The notes: a model not told the origin generated them from the letters alone. Shown: positions 1 through 6,935, counted from the first letter of the stretch. The stretch: DNA of 11,533 nucleotides from Citromicrobium sp. (GCA_003248395.1 QFNA01000056.1:1-11533); one strand, 5' to 3'. Made by a program: numbers and translations.

Positions 1-918
1 GAAACAAGCCTCAGCTATTCGCGCAATCTTTCCCCCACGCTGTCGATGCAGGCCATCGGAACGATCGAATTTTCGACCATCGAGCAGACCGGTTCCGCCG
101 CCAATTCGCGGAGGTTTACGCGCCCGAAAGGTTCGATTGCAGCCACTTGGAAGCCAAACCCAAACCTGGACCTTTCGCTGACGTTCGCGCGACGGGTAAG
201 CCAGCTTTCGTTCGGCGATTTCCTTGCCAGTGTTTCGCTTAACGATGAAAACGAGAGAGAAGGCAACAACCAGCTCGTCCCTTACCAGAGCTGGAATCTC
301 GAGCTCGAAGCCAACCGCCGCTTTGGCGCCTGGGGCTCCGTGAAATTCGAAGTGCGCCAGGGATGGTTCGAAGATTTCATCGACTGGTTTCCAATCGAGG
401 ACGGTGGTGAGGCACGAGGAAATATCGGTGATGCGGACCGATTGCACCTGGAATTGACGGGCACGCTCAATCTCGACCCGATCGGTGTCACAGGCGCGCG
501 TATCGACGTGACCGCTGTCCAGAGATGGATGCGTGTCACCGATGCCTTTACTGGCGACATCCGCGCTTTCTCGAACGATCAGAACGCGCTTCTCGAGATC
601 GATTTTCGCCACGACGTCCCGTCGAGCGACTGGGCCTGGGGTGCCAACATCTTCAGCGAGGACAATGCGTCTTACTGGCGCCGCTACGAAGTCGGACGCG
701 AATGGGAGGGTCCCGTTTTCGGATCGCTGTTCGTGGAACACAAGGATGTCCTTGGTCTGACCGTAAAAGCGCAGGCGGGAAATCTGCTTGGCGCACGCAA
801 CCGGTTCGAACGCACGGTATATGCCGGGCCCAGACCCGATGCGCCGATACGCTATCGCGAGGAAATGGATCGACGCATCGGTCCCATTTTCACCTTTACC
901 GTGAGCGGCGAATTCTAG
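1..918 (+). CDS. TonB-dependent receptor, C-terminal beta-barrel part (5' end outside window)
   Basis: The frame is open from base 1 to a TAG at 916-918 (305 residues visible), so the ATG at 46 is internal and the plug domain lies off the left edge. The sequence alternates short polar and aromatic stretches as in outer-membrane beta-strands. It ends in an aromatic-rich strand, IGPIFTFTVSGEF, with a C-terminal Phe, the usual signal for the barrel assembly machinery. The segment NLLGARNRFERTVYAGPRPD resembles the last strands of TonB-dependent receptors I associate with sphingomonads. Such proteins import large or scarce ligands across the outer membrane using TonB/ExbBD energy. The ligand cannot be told from this part. 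An exported amidase gene follows 39 bp downstream. An outer-membrane barrel is well supported; the exact subfamily is less so. Confidence 0.75.
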   Translation, partial: ETSLSYSRNLSPTLSMQAIGTIEFSTIEQTGSAANSRRFTRPKGSIAATWKPNPNLDLSLTFARRVSQLSFGDFLASVSLNDENEREGNNQLVPYQSWNLELEANRRFGAWGSVKFEVRQGWFEDFIDWFPIEDGGEARGNIGDADRLHLELTGTLNLDPIGVTGARIDVTAVQRWMRVTDAFTGDIRAFSNDQNALLEIDFRHDVPSSDWAWGANIFSEDNASYWRRYEVGREWEGPVFGSLFVEHKDVLGLTVKAQAGNLLGARNRFERTVYAGPRPDAPIRYREEMDRRIGPIFTFTVSGEF

Positions 919-957
919 CGTCTTTGCAACAAACCGAGGCGGTGGCATGGTGATACC

Positions 958-2457
958 ATGTTAGTTCGCACCACCTGCGCCGCAGCGCTTTTCGCCCTCG
1001 CCGTTCCGCTTGCTGCACAGTCGAACGAGCCCGCTGTTGTCGTGGAGGCGCGCGAACAGGTCCAACGCATTGCGGAATTGGACGATACCGGTCCGCAACT
1101 GAATTCGGTCATCGCATACCGACCGGACGCGGCGGCCGAAGCGCAAAGGCTATCTGAAATCGGATTGCTGCGCGGGCGCACCGTCTTGGTGAAGGACAAC
1201 ATCGAAACGCGCGAATTTCCCACGACGGCGGGCAGTCTAGCACTCGAAAACAATAACACCGGCCGCGATGCCCCATTGATCGCAAACCTCCGTGCAGCAG
1301 GTGGCGTCGTTCTCGGCAAGGCGAACCTGTCGGAATGGGCCAATATCCGCGACAGTGGCTCGACGAGCGGCTGGAGCGCAGTGGGCGGTCTGACGCGCAA
1401 TCCACACGCGCTGGACCGTAATACGTGCGGCTCATCCTCCGGGAGTGGGGCCGCGATCGCTGCGGGCCTCGCATGGGCGGCGATCGGGACCGAAACGAAC
1501 GGTTCGATTACCTGCCCCGCTAGCGTCAATGGAATTGTCGGCTTCAAGCCGAGCGTCGGTGTCGTCAGCCGCACGTATATCGTACCTATTTCGAGCACGC
1601 AGGATACGGCAGGTCCGATGACGCGAACGGTCGAAGATGCCGCCATGTTGCTGACCGCAATCGCGGGGGAAGATCCGGCTGACACATCCACGATGGGCGT
1701 CAAACGTCGCGCAGACTACGTCAGCGGACTTTCTGACTTCTCGCTGGAGGGCATCCGGGTCGGCGTCATGCGAAACCAGACGGGCGGGCGCGAAGACCTG
1801 ACCGAAGTTTTCGACGCAGCTCTGGCCGATTTGGAAAGGGCCGGCGCAACCCTTGTCGAGATTGAACTCGATCCCGATGCCGAAATGCTGAGCGACAGCT
1901 TCGCCGTGCTCATGTTCGAGTTGCGCGAGGAAATGGGCAAGTATCTGGCTAGCGTGCCCGGCAAGGATATGCCGCGTAGCCTGGCGGACCTGATCGCTTT
2001 CAACAAAGCCAATGCCGCGACCGAGATGCGCTGGTTCGGACAAAACCTGTTCGAGCTGGCCGAAAGCACGACCGACCGCGAGGCCTATGAGAAGTCGCGT
2101 GCGAACGCGATACGGCTGGCCGGTGAGGAAACGATCGACCATTTGCTAGCCAAGCATGATGTCCGCTTCCTTCTCGCACCAACGCGCGAACCTGCGTGGG
2201 TGACCGACCTGGTCAACGGCGACAACTTCGACGGAGCCGTTGGGCTCGGATCGCCGGCGGCCATCGCTGGCTACCCGCATTTGACTGTGCCCATGGGCTC
2301 GGTCGAGCGTTTGCCGGTCGGATTGAGCATAATCGGCCCAAAATGGGCGGACTTCGAGGTCCTGCAGATGGGTGCGGCGTATGAACGGGCACGCACCGCT
2401 GACTTGCCCCGACCGACATTCAAGAACTGGGAACCGGAAGGCACTCTCGCGGACTAG
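958..2457 (+). CDS. Exported amidase-signature hydrolase, peptide amidase (Pam)-like
   Basis: A 499-aa protein with a typical Sec signal peptide: Arg4, a hydrophobic stretch to about residue 18, and likely cleavage near Ala20. The mature enzyme should therefore be periplasmic. The amidase-signature fold is shown by the Ser-cisSer-Lys triad: Lys79 in VLVKDNI, Ser159 in CGSSSGSG and nucleophile Ser183 in GTETNGSITCP. The 80- and 24-residue spacings fit the family. The blocks NLSEWANIRDSGSTSGWSA and CGSSSGSG, and the length near 500 aa, recall Stenotrophomonas peptide amidase, which removes C-terminal amides from peptides. That comparison is from memory, and the substrate here could be another amide. 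ATG 958 is the first usable start after the in-frame stop at 916. The antiporter gene begins 6 bp after the stop, so the two are probably co-transcribed and perhaps translationally coupled. GatA is unlikely because of the signal peptide and the lack of gatB/gatC. Confidence 0.9.
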   Translation: MLVRTTCAAALFALAVPLAAQSNEPAVVVEAREQVQRIAELDDTGPQLNSVIAYRPDAAAEAQRLSEIGLLRGRTVLVKDNIETREFPTTAGSLALENNNTGRDAPLIANLRAAGGVVLGKANLSEWANIRDSGSTSGWSAVGGLTRNPHALDRNTCGSSSGSGAAIAAGLAWAAIGTETNGSITCPASVNGIVGFKPSVGVVSRTYIVPISSTQDTAGPMTRTVEDAAMLLTAIAGEDPADTSTMGVKRRADYVSGLSDFSLEGIRVGVMRNQTGGREDLTEVFDAALADLERAGATLVEIELDPDAEMLSDSFAVLMFELREEMGKYLASVPGKDMPRSLADLIAFNKANAATEMRWFGQNLFELAESTTDREAYEKSRANAIRLAGEETIDHLLAKHDVRFLLAPTREPAWVTDLVNGDNFDGAVGLGSPAAIAGYPHLTVPMGSVERLPVGLSIIGPKWADFEVLQMGAAYERARTADLPRPTFKNWEPEGTLAD

Positions 2458-2463
2458 ACCGCC

Positions 2464-3840
2464 ATGGAGCTCGATCCCCGCATATTGATGTTCGTGATTT
2501 TCGGGCTCGGCCTGATGGTCGCGGTCACGCTGGAACGTGTGCTGTCGCGCTTCTGGCTTTCGCTGCCCATCGTCTATGTCGCGATCGGCTATCTGCTTTT
2601 CTCGCTGCCGCTTGGCCTGCCGCATATCAATCCGACCATTGACGGTTTCGACGCGGTCGGGCTGGAATATATTACCGAGTTCATCGTCATCGCGTCGCTG
2701 ATGGCGGCCGGCATTGCCATCGACCGTCCGGTCAGCTGGGCCAACTGGCGACAGATTTGGCCTTTGCTCGTCATCGCCATGCCGCTGACGATCGCAGCCG
2801 TGGCCTTCCTTGGATGGTGGGCGCTGGGGCTGGCACCCGCAAGCGCGATCCTCCTCGGCGCCGCTCTTGCGCCCACAGATCCCGTGCTCGCGCGCAGTGT
2901 CCAAGTCGGTCCACCGGGCGAGAACAAACGTCACGATGTTCGCTTTTCCCTGACAGTCGAGGCAGGGATCAATGACGGACTCGCCTTTCCCTTCACCTAT
3001 CTCGCCATCGCGGCCATCGGAATGACCTCGCTTGGCGGATGGACGCTTGAATGGTTCGCTCTCGATCTCGTCTGGCGAATTGCGGCCGGTGTCGCGGTTG
3101 GATGGACCGTAGGCCGGCTAGGTGCCTGGTATGTCTTCGAACGCGAGGCCGATGCGCCGATCGAAGAGATCGAAAACGAAGGCGCCGAGGAGATAGAAAC
3201 CGCTGAGCAGCCGAAATACTCGACGAGCGAAGGACTGATCGTGCTGGGCACGCTGTTGCTCGCGTATGGTTTGGCCGAGATTGTCGAAGGTTACGGTTTC
3301 CTGGCGGTGTTCGTCGGTGCCGTCACTGCGAGGCAACGCGAAAACCGCAGCCGATATCACAAGATCAGCCATCATTTCATCGATCAGATCGAACAGATCG
3401 TTCTGGTCGCCGTGCTCTTCGGGTTTGGCGCGATGCTCGCGAGCGGCGTGCTCGATTCACTCACCTGGGCAGGCGCGGCGATTGGTCTGGCACTGATCTT
3501 TGTTATACGGCCGCTCGCCGGACTTCTCTCGGAATCGTTCAGCGATCTGCCCTTTGCGGGCAAGTGCGCCATCGCCTTTCTCGGTGTGCGCGGCATGGGC
3601 TCGATCTATTATCTGGCATATGGCCAAAATCACGGCGACTTCGCGCAGTTCAACCAATTATGGGCTGTTGCCAGCTTCACCATCCTCGTTTCGATTATCG
3701 TTCACGGGGTCGTCGCTGGCCCGCTGATTTCTTACGTCGAGAGACGCAGCGATCATATCCATCGCGGCCATGAAGAGGAATTGCCGGAAATCGCGATGCG
3801 CGATGGCAAGATCGACCCGCGCGACGTCGACGAAGATTGA
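2464..3840 (+). CDS. CPA1-family cation (Na+)/proton antiporter
   Basis: A 458-aa inner-membrane protein with about 11-13 hydrophobic helices. Family marks are the ALAPTDPVLA block (Thr138-Asp139), matching the unwound TM4 motif, and VEAGINDG (Asn170-Asp171), matching the TM5 ion-binding ND pair of electroneutral CPA1/NhaP-type exchangers. These proteins swap cytoplasmic Na+ or K+ for H+ and so control pH and salt. Residues about 226-249 form an unusual hydrophilic loop with 11 Asp/Glu in 24 residues between predicted helices. The C-terminus from about 425 is a charged tail (HIHRGHEEELPE...) that is probably cytosolic. ATG 2464 lies 6 bp after the amidase stop with no strong Shine-Dalgarno, which fits translational coupling. 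A strong terminator follows directly. The ion preference cannot be read from sequence alone. Confidence 0.9.
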   Translation: MELDPRILMFVIFGLGLMVAVTLERVLSRFWLSLPIVYVAIGYLLFSLPLGLPHINPTIDGFDAVGLEYITEFIVIASLMAAGIAIDRPVSWANWRQIWPLLVIAMPLTIAAVAFLGWWALGLAPASAILLGAALAPTDPVLARSVQVGPPGENKRHDVRFSLTVEAGINDGLAFPFTYLAIAAIGMTSLGGWTLEWFALDLVWRIAAGVAVGWTVGRLGAWYVFEREADAPIEEIENEGAEEIETAEQPKYSTSEGLIVLGTLLLAYGLAEIVEGYGFLAVFVGAVTARQRENRSRYHKISHHFIDQIEQIVLVAVLFGFGAMLASGVLDSLTWAGAAIGLALIFVIRPLAGLLSESFSDLPFAGKCAIAFLGVRGMGSIYYLAYGQNHGDFAQFNQLWAVASFTILVSIIVHGVVAGPLISYVERRSDHIHRGHEEELPEIAMRDGKIDPRDVDED

Positions 3841-3854
3841 GGCATCAACAAACA

Positions 3855-3887
3855 GGGCGGAGAGATCATGTCTCGCCGCCCTTTTTT
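3855..3887 (+). terminator. Rho-independent terminator after the antiporter gene
   Basis: GGGCGGAGAGA (3855-3865) pairs with TCTCGCCGCCC (3871-3881) across a 5-nt loop TCATG. The stem has 11 positions with one A-G mismatch, and six T residues follow (3882-3887). It starts 15 bp after the antiporter stop. Read on the other strand it also forms a hairpin, but the following T run is broken (TGTTTGTTG), so it should stop transcription from the convergent tig gene less well. Confidence 0.88.
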
Positions 3888-3909
3888 CGGAATCGCGTGA
3901 AGCGAAAGC

Positions 3910-5544
3910 CTATTTCTTCGCTGTTGCCTTTTTGGCAGCAGGTTTTTTGGCCGGTGCCTTCTTGGCGGCAGGTTTCTTTGCAGAAGCCTTTGCAGTTTCC
4001 TTCTTCGCAGCCGGCTTTTTGGCTGGCGCTTTGGCAGCATCCGACTTCTTCGCCTCGGCCTTCTTGGCGGGCGCCTTCTTCGTCGCGGCCGCTTTCTTGG
4101 CGGGCTTTTCGTCAGACTTTCCAGCGCTCGCTTTCGTCGCTGCCTTCTTCGCCGGAGCCTTTTTCGCGGGTGCCGTCTTTTTTGCGGCGGCTTTCTTGGG
4201 TTTCTCGGCTTCGGTTTCCTCGGCTTCGATCGCAGCTTCAAGCTCCGCGCGCGTCACTTCGCGATCGGAGATGTCCGCTTTGTCGAACAGGAAGTCGACG
4301 ACCTTGTCCTCGTAAAGCGGAGCGCGCAACTGAGCCGCCGCCATCGGTTCCTGCTGCACATATTGCATGAACCGCTCGCGATCTTCGGGGCGATACTGTT
4401 GCGCGGCCTGCTGGATCAGCATCTGCATCTCGTTGGATGTCACTTGGACGCCATTCGCCTGGCCGATTTCCGACAGCAACAGCCCCAGACGTACACGACG
4501 TTCGGCGATGTTGCGGTAATCGTCCTTTTCTTCGTCCATTTCCTTAAGCATGGCGTCCGGATCTTCCGAGCGCGCAGCCTCCTGCTGAAGCTGGTTCCAG
4601 ATCTGGTCGAATTCCGCATCGACCATGCCCTGCGGCACGGCAAAATCATGGCCTGCAGCAAGTTGATCCAGCAGAGCCCGCTTCATCTGCGTACGGGTCA
4701 GGCCGGAGGTTTCCTGTTCCAGCTGGCCGCGCATCAACTCCTTGAGCTTGTCGAGATTTTCGAGCCCGAAATTCTTCGCCAGATCATCGTCGATGACGGT
4801 GTCGGTTTCCACCTTCACCTGCTGTACCGTCACGTCGAACTCGGCTTCCTTGCCGGCCAGGTGTGCCGCCTGGTAGTCCTCCGGGAAGGTAACGGTGATC
4901 GTCTTTTTGTCACCGGTCTTGACGCCGGTAAGCTGGTCTTCGAACCCTGGAATGAATTGGCCCGAACCTATCACCAGCGGCGCGCCATCGGCCTTGCCGC
5001 CTTCGAATTCTTCACCATCCACGCGGCCGACGAAGTCGATGATCAGCTGATCGCCCTCTGCGGCCTTCTTGCTCTTGGCTGCGTCCTTGTAGCTCTTGTT
5101 GCCCGAAGCGATGCGCTCGATCGCTTCGGTCACTTCGTCGTCCGATACAGGTACCGTCAGACGTTCCAGCTTCAGGCCATCGAGAGACGGGGCATCGACT
5201 TCCGGCAAAACCTCCAGCTCGACAGTCAGGTCGGCATCCTTGCCCGCCTCGTAACCATCACCGAGTTCGACCTTTGGCTGCATAGCCGGGCGCAATTTGT
5301 TGTCGGCCATGACCTTGTCGACCGATTCGCGAATCATGTCGTTCACTGCCTGAGCGTGCAGCTGTTCGCCATGCATCTTGCGGACGAGGTTCGCCGGCAC
5401 CTTGCCAGGACGGAAACCGGGCATTTTTACCTGCGGCGCAATTTTCTTCACCTCGGCATCGACCCGTCCGTCGATGTCCTTGGCGGGGATGTTGATCGAA
5501 TAGGCGCGCTTCAGGCCGTCATTGGCGGTTTCTTTAATCTGCAT
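3910..5544 (-). CDS. tig: Trigger factor (ribosome-bound chaperone and peptidyl-prolyl isomerase) with long Lys/Ala-rich C-terminal tail
   Basis: A 544-aa protein (E. coli trigger factor is 432 aa) that binds the ribosomal exit tunnel and shelters nascent chains. The N-terminal ribosome-binding domain carries the signature GFRPGKVP at residues 43-50, the same position as in E. coli. The FKBP-type isomerase domain is at about 164-245 (GDQLIIDFVG to FDVTVQQVK, with IGSGQFIPGFE). The helical C-terminal chaperone arms follow to about 446. Residues 447-544 are an added low-complexity tail of AKKPAAKK/APAKK units with 36 Lys and 36 Ala, no aromatic residue and nothing more hydrophobic than Ala and Pro. 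The start is MQIKETAND at 5544, matching known N-termini. The frame stays open upstream to 5859, but that part runs through the tRNA gene. A tRNA-Leu lies 64 nt upstream on the same strand. The downstream neighbour is a convergent antiporter gene, not clpP. Confidence 0.96.
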   Translation of the reverse strand: MQIKETANDGLKRAYSINIPAKDIDGRVDAEVKKIAPQVKMPGFRPGKVPANLVRKMHGEQLHAQAVNDMIRESVDKVMADNKLRPAMQPKVELGDGYEAGKDADLTVELEVLPEVDAPSLDGLKLERLTVPVSDDEVTEAIERIASGNKSYKDAAKSKKAAEGDQLIIDFVGRVDGEEFEGGKADGAPLVIGSGQFIPGFEDQLTGVKTGDKKTITVTFPEDYQAAHLAGKEAEFDVTVQQVKVETDTVIDDDLAKNFGLENLDKLKELMRGQLEQETSGLTRTQMKRALLDQLAAGHDFAVPQGMVDAEFDQIWNQLQQEAARSEDPDAMLKEMDEEKDDYRNIAERRVRLGLLLSEIGQANGVQVTSNEMQMLIQQAAQQYRPEDRERFMQYVQQEPMAAAQLRAPLYEDKVVDFLFDKADISDREVTRAELEAAIEAEETEAEKPKKAAAKKTAPAKKAPAKKAATKASAGKSDEKPAKKAAATKKAPAKKAEAKKSDAAKAPAKKPAAKKETAKASAKKPAAKKAPAKKPAAKKATAKK

Positions 5545-5608
5545 GGGTGTGAAACTCGTGACTTTCCAAGTATCTAGGTATCTCTGGGGACCGCGCTGTG
5601 CGGCGGAT

Positions 5609-5693
5609 TGGTGCGGGCGAAGGGACTCGAACCCCCACATCTTTCGATACTGGTACCTAAAACCAGCGCGTCTACCAATTCCGCCACGCCCGC
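5609..5693 (-). tRNA. tRNA-Leu (anticodon UAG)
   Basis: Read on the - strand, the gene begins GCGGGCG and ends CGCCCGC, a perfect 7-bp acceptor stem, then discriminator A and an encoded CCA (5611-5609). The anticodon arm is CTGGT / TTTAGGT / ACCAG, giving anticodon TAG (UAG), which reads CUN leucine codons. A long variable arm (GTATCGAAAGATGT) marks a class II tRNA. The T-loop GGTTCGAGTCC and the D-arm GCGGAATTGGTAGACGC are standard. Discriminator A is expected for leucine tRNAs. The gene is 85 nt with CCA. tig follows 64 nt downstream on the same strand, so the two may share a transcript that is processed at the tRNA 3' end. Confidence 0.97.
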
Positions 5694-5733
5694 TAACCCG
5701 AACGAATGCTGCGCGTTGGCGCAGGCGCCACGC

Positions 5734-5764
5734 GTATAGGCGCGTGCCTCTAGTCACCCGCAAC
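5734..5764 (-). promoter_or_regulatory. Possible promoter of tRNA-Leu
   Basis: On the - strand TTGCGG (5764-5759) and TATACG (5739-5734) are separated by 19 bp, which is longer than ideal. The stretch after the -10 is very GC-rich, as is usual for stable-RNA promoters under stringent control. Transcription would start roughly 35 nt before the tRNA 5' end. The -35 match is weak, so this is a tentative call. Confidence 0.3.
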
Positions 5765-5835
5765 GAAAAGGGCAAGCGCGGCGACAGCGGCCGGAACGGC
5801 TTGCCACCCATCAGCGTTGTCATTCCAACCACTTG

Positions 5836-5841
5836 AGGAGA
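5836..5841 (+). promoter_or_regulatory. Ribosome binding site that fixes the start of the 57-aa proline-rich gene
   Basis: AGGAGA lies 6 nt before ATG 5848, a near-ideal spacing. A TTG at 5833 in the same frame overlaps this site and so cannot be the start. Confidence 0.75.
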
Positions 5842-5847
5842 GTGAAA

Positions 5848-6021
5848 ATGGCTACTCAACCCGATCCGGACACCATTGAGCCGGACGCGCCGCCTGAAAT
5901 TCCCGCCGATAGCCCGCCAGCCGAAGAGCCCATGGAAGACCCGCCGGGCATCGAGCCGGTGCAGCCGGATTTCGATCGTCCGGACCGTAGCCCGGTAGAG
6001 GCGCCGCCCCCGCCTGATTGA
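5848..6021 (+). CDS. Small acidic proline-rich protein, function unknown
   Basis: A 57-aa protein (MATQPDPDTIEPD...) with 19 Pro, 16 Asp/Glu, only two Arg and no Lys. It has no signal peptide, membrane helix or Cys, and is almost certainly disordered. A strong AGGAGA ribosome binding site at ideal distance from ATG 5848 argues that it is a real gene despite its short, biased sequence. I do not recognise a named family, though short PxPD-rich proteins of this kind occur in sphingomonads in my recollection. The DUF3297 gene starts 39 bp downstream on the same strand, so the two may share a transcript. No function can be given. Confidence 0.7.
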   Translation: MATQPDPDTIEPDAPPEIPADSPPAEEPMEDPPGIEPVQPDFDRPDRSPVEAPPPPD

Positions 6022-6060
6022 CCTTGCCGTCCATACTGACCGCCATTAAAGGCGCGCGGC

Positions 6061-6345
6061 ATGAGCGATGACAGCAAAACCGATACTCCGCCCGCCCGAC
6101 TTTCGGTTAACCCGAAAAGCGAGCATTTCGACGTCGAGGTCCTGAAGCGCGGTGTCGCCATTCGCTTCAAGGACCGGCAGCGGACCGATATCGAAGAGTA
6201 TTGCATTCCCGAAGGCTGGGTACGTGTGCAAACCGGAAAGACCGTCGATCGTCACGGTAACCCATTGACGGTGAAATTAACCGGTCCGGTCGAGGCATGG
6301 TACGAGGACCTCGGCGACGATGCACCGATTGCCAAAGCCGATTGA
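6061..6345 (+). CDS. DUF3297 family protein
   Basis: A 94-aa soluble protein with no signal peptide or membrane segment. Residues about 13-82 match the DUF3297 pattern as I know it: RLSVNPKSEHFD, then GVAIRFKDRQRTDIEEYCIP, then EGWVRV and DRHGNPLTVKLTGPVE. The family is common in proteobacteria and has no established function to my knowledge; some entries carry unsupported enzyme names. The start at 6061 has an AAAGG sequence (6048-6052) about 8 nt upstream. Its TGA (6343-6345) directly abuts the stop of the convergent CHAP gene. It probably shares a transcript with the proline-rich gene just upstream. Confidence 0.88.
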   Translation: MSDDSKTDTPPARLSVNPKSEHFDVEVLKRGVAIRFKDRQRTDIEEYCIPEGWVRVQTGKTVDRHGNPLTVKLTGPVEAWYEDLGDDAPIAKAD

Positions 6346-6915
6346 TCAGTCGGCCAATCCGGCAAAGGCTGCAACAAATTCCGGGGACGATTGACGAGGC
6401 TTTGCGGCTTTGGCGAGATGGCTTCTAGCCCTGTCGGATTTGCCCTCAGGGTAGATAAATCCCGAAACCGGCCAAACAGTGTTGCCGACGTCTCCCACAG
6501 GCGCATACCAGACCCGCACCTGGCTCCAGTCGTTGGCCGGCGACACATCGACCGCCAGCGCGTCCTTCTCGATATGTCCCCTGCGTCCGTTGATTGGCGA
6601 CCAGTTGGCATGGTCGAGCAGGATGCGACGCGTGTCGATTACGCGGCTGACCGTGGCAACATGGCCCGAGCGCATGCCCCGATGGGACGGGAACGCCATG
6701 ACGGCGCCGATGCGTAGTGTCCGTCCGGTGGCGTAGAGGCCCTGAGCCTGCTGCCACCACGTATGTGCATCACCATAAATCTGCACCCCTGATACATCCC
6801 GCGCGTAGGGCACGCACTGGATATAGGCTGTGAGTTCGCCTCCCCGATCGCTCGCCACAACAGGACCGGAAGCGGGAAGGAGAATTGCGGCGAACATGAA
6901 GAGCAGTGTTCTCAT
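6346..6915 (-). CDS. Exported CHAP-domain protein (probable peptidoglycan amidase/endopeptidase)
   Basis: A 189-aa protein with an N-terminal signal peptide (MRTLLFMFAAILLPASGPVVA, likely cleavage after Ala21), so it is periplasmic or secreted. The rest is a compact CHAP (NlpC/P60-superfamily) domain. It shows catalytic Cys34 in QCVPYARDVSG, His85 in SGHVATV and a polar third residue, Asn104, in DHANW. The GDAHTWW block (48-54) that follows the Cys helix is also typical. CHAP enzymes cut peptidoglycan amide bonds, but some single-domain exported versions have other or unknown substrates. There is no cell-wall-binding domain. The gene is divergent from der, with TTAACC motifs in between that may give cell-cycle control, and convergent with DUF3297 with no spacer at the stops. 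Confidence 0.87.
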   Translation of the reverse strand: MRTLLFMFAAILLPASGPVVASDRGGELTAYIQCVPYARDVSGVQIYGDAHTWWQQAQGLYATGRTLRIGAVMAFPSHRGMRSGHVATVSRVIDTRRILLDHANWSPINGRRGHIEKDALAVDVSPANDWSQVRVWYAPVGDVGNTVWPVSGFIYPEGKSDRARSHLAKAAKPRQSSPEFVAAFAGLAD

Positions 6916-6935
6916 GGTCGCCCACGCCTATGGTG

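Noticed and set aside
958..1020. Lipoprotein signal on the amidase because of Cys7
   Set aside because: Cys7 lies at the start of the hydrophobic stretch with no lipobox before it. The pattern fits ordinary Sec cleavage near residue 20.
1432..2142. A 236-codon open frame on the - strand inside the amidase gene
   Set aside because: It is a shadow frame with no domain or ribosome binding site. The amidase catalytic motifs are on the + strand.
3770..4370. Open frames on the + strand rich in Ala, Phe and Leu that look like membrane helices
   Set aside because: They are produced by reading the AAG/GCC-rich repeats of the trigger factor tail backwards, so the apparent helices are an artefact.
4363..5577. 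A 404-codon open frame on the + strand opposite tig
   Set aside because: It is the antisense shadow of trigger factor, whose domains are unmistakable on the - strand. The opposite product has no recognisable domain.
5545..5859. N-terminal extension of trigger factor by 105 residues
   Set aside because: The frame runs through the complete tRNA-Leu gene. The conserved N-terminus begins at 5544.
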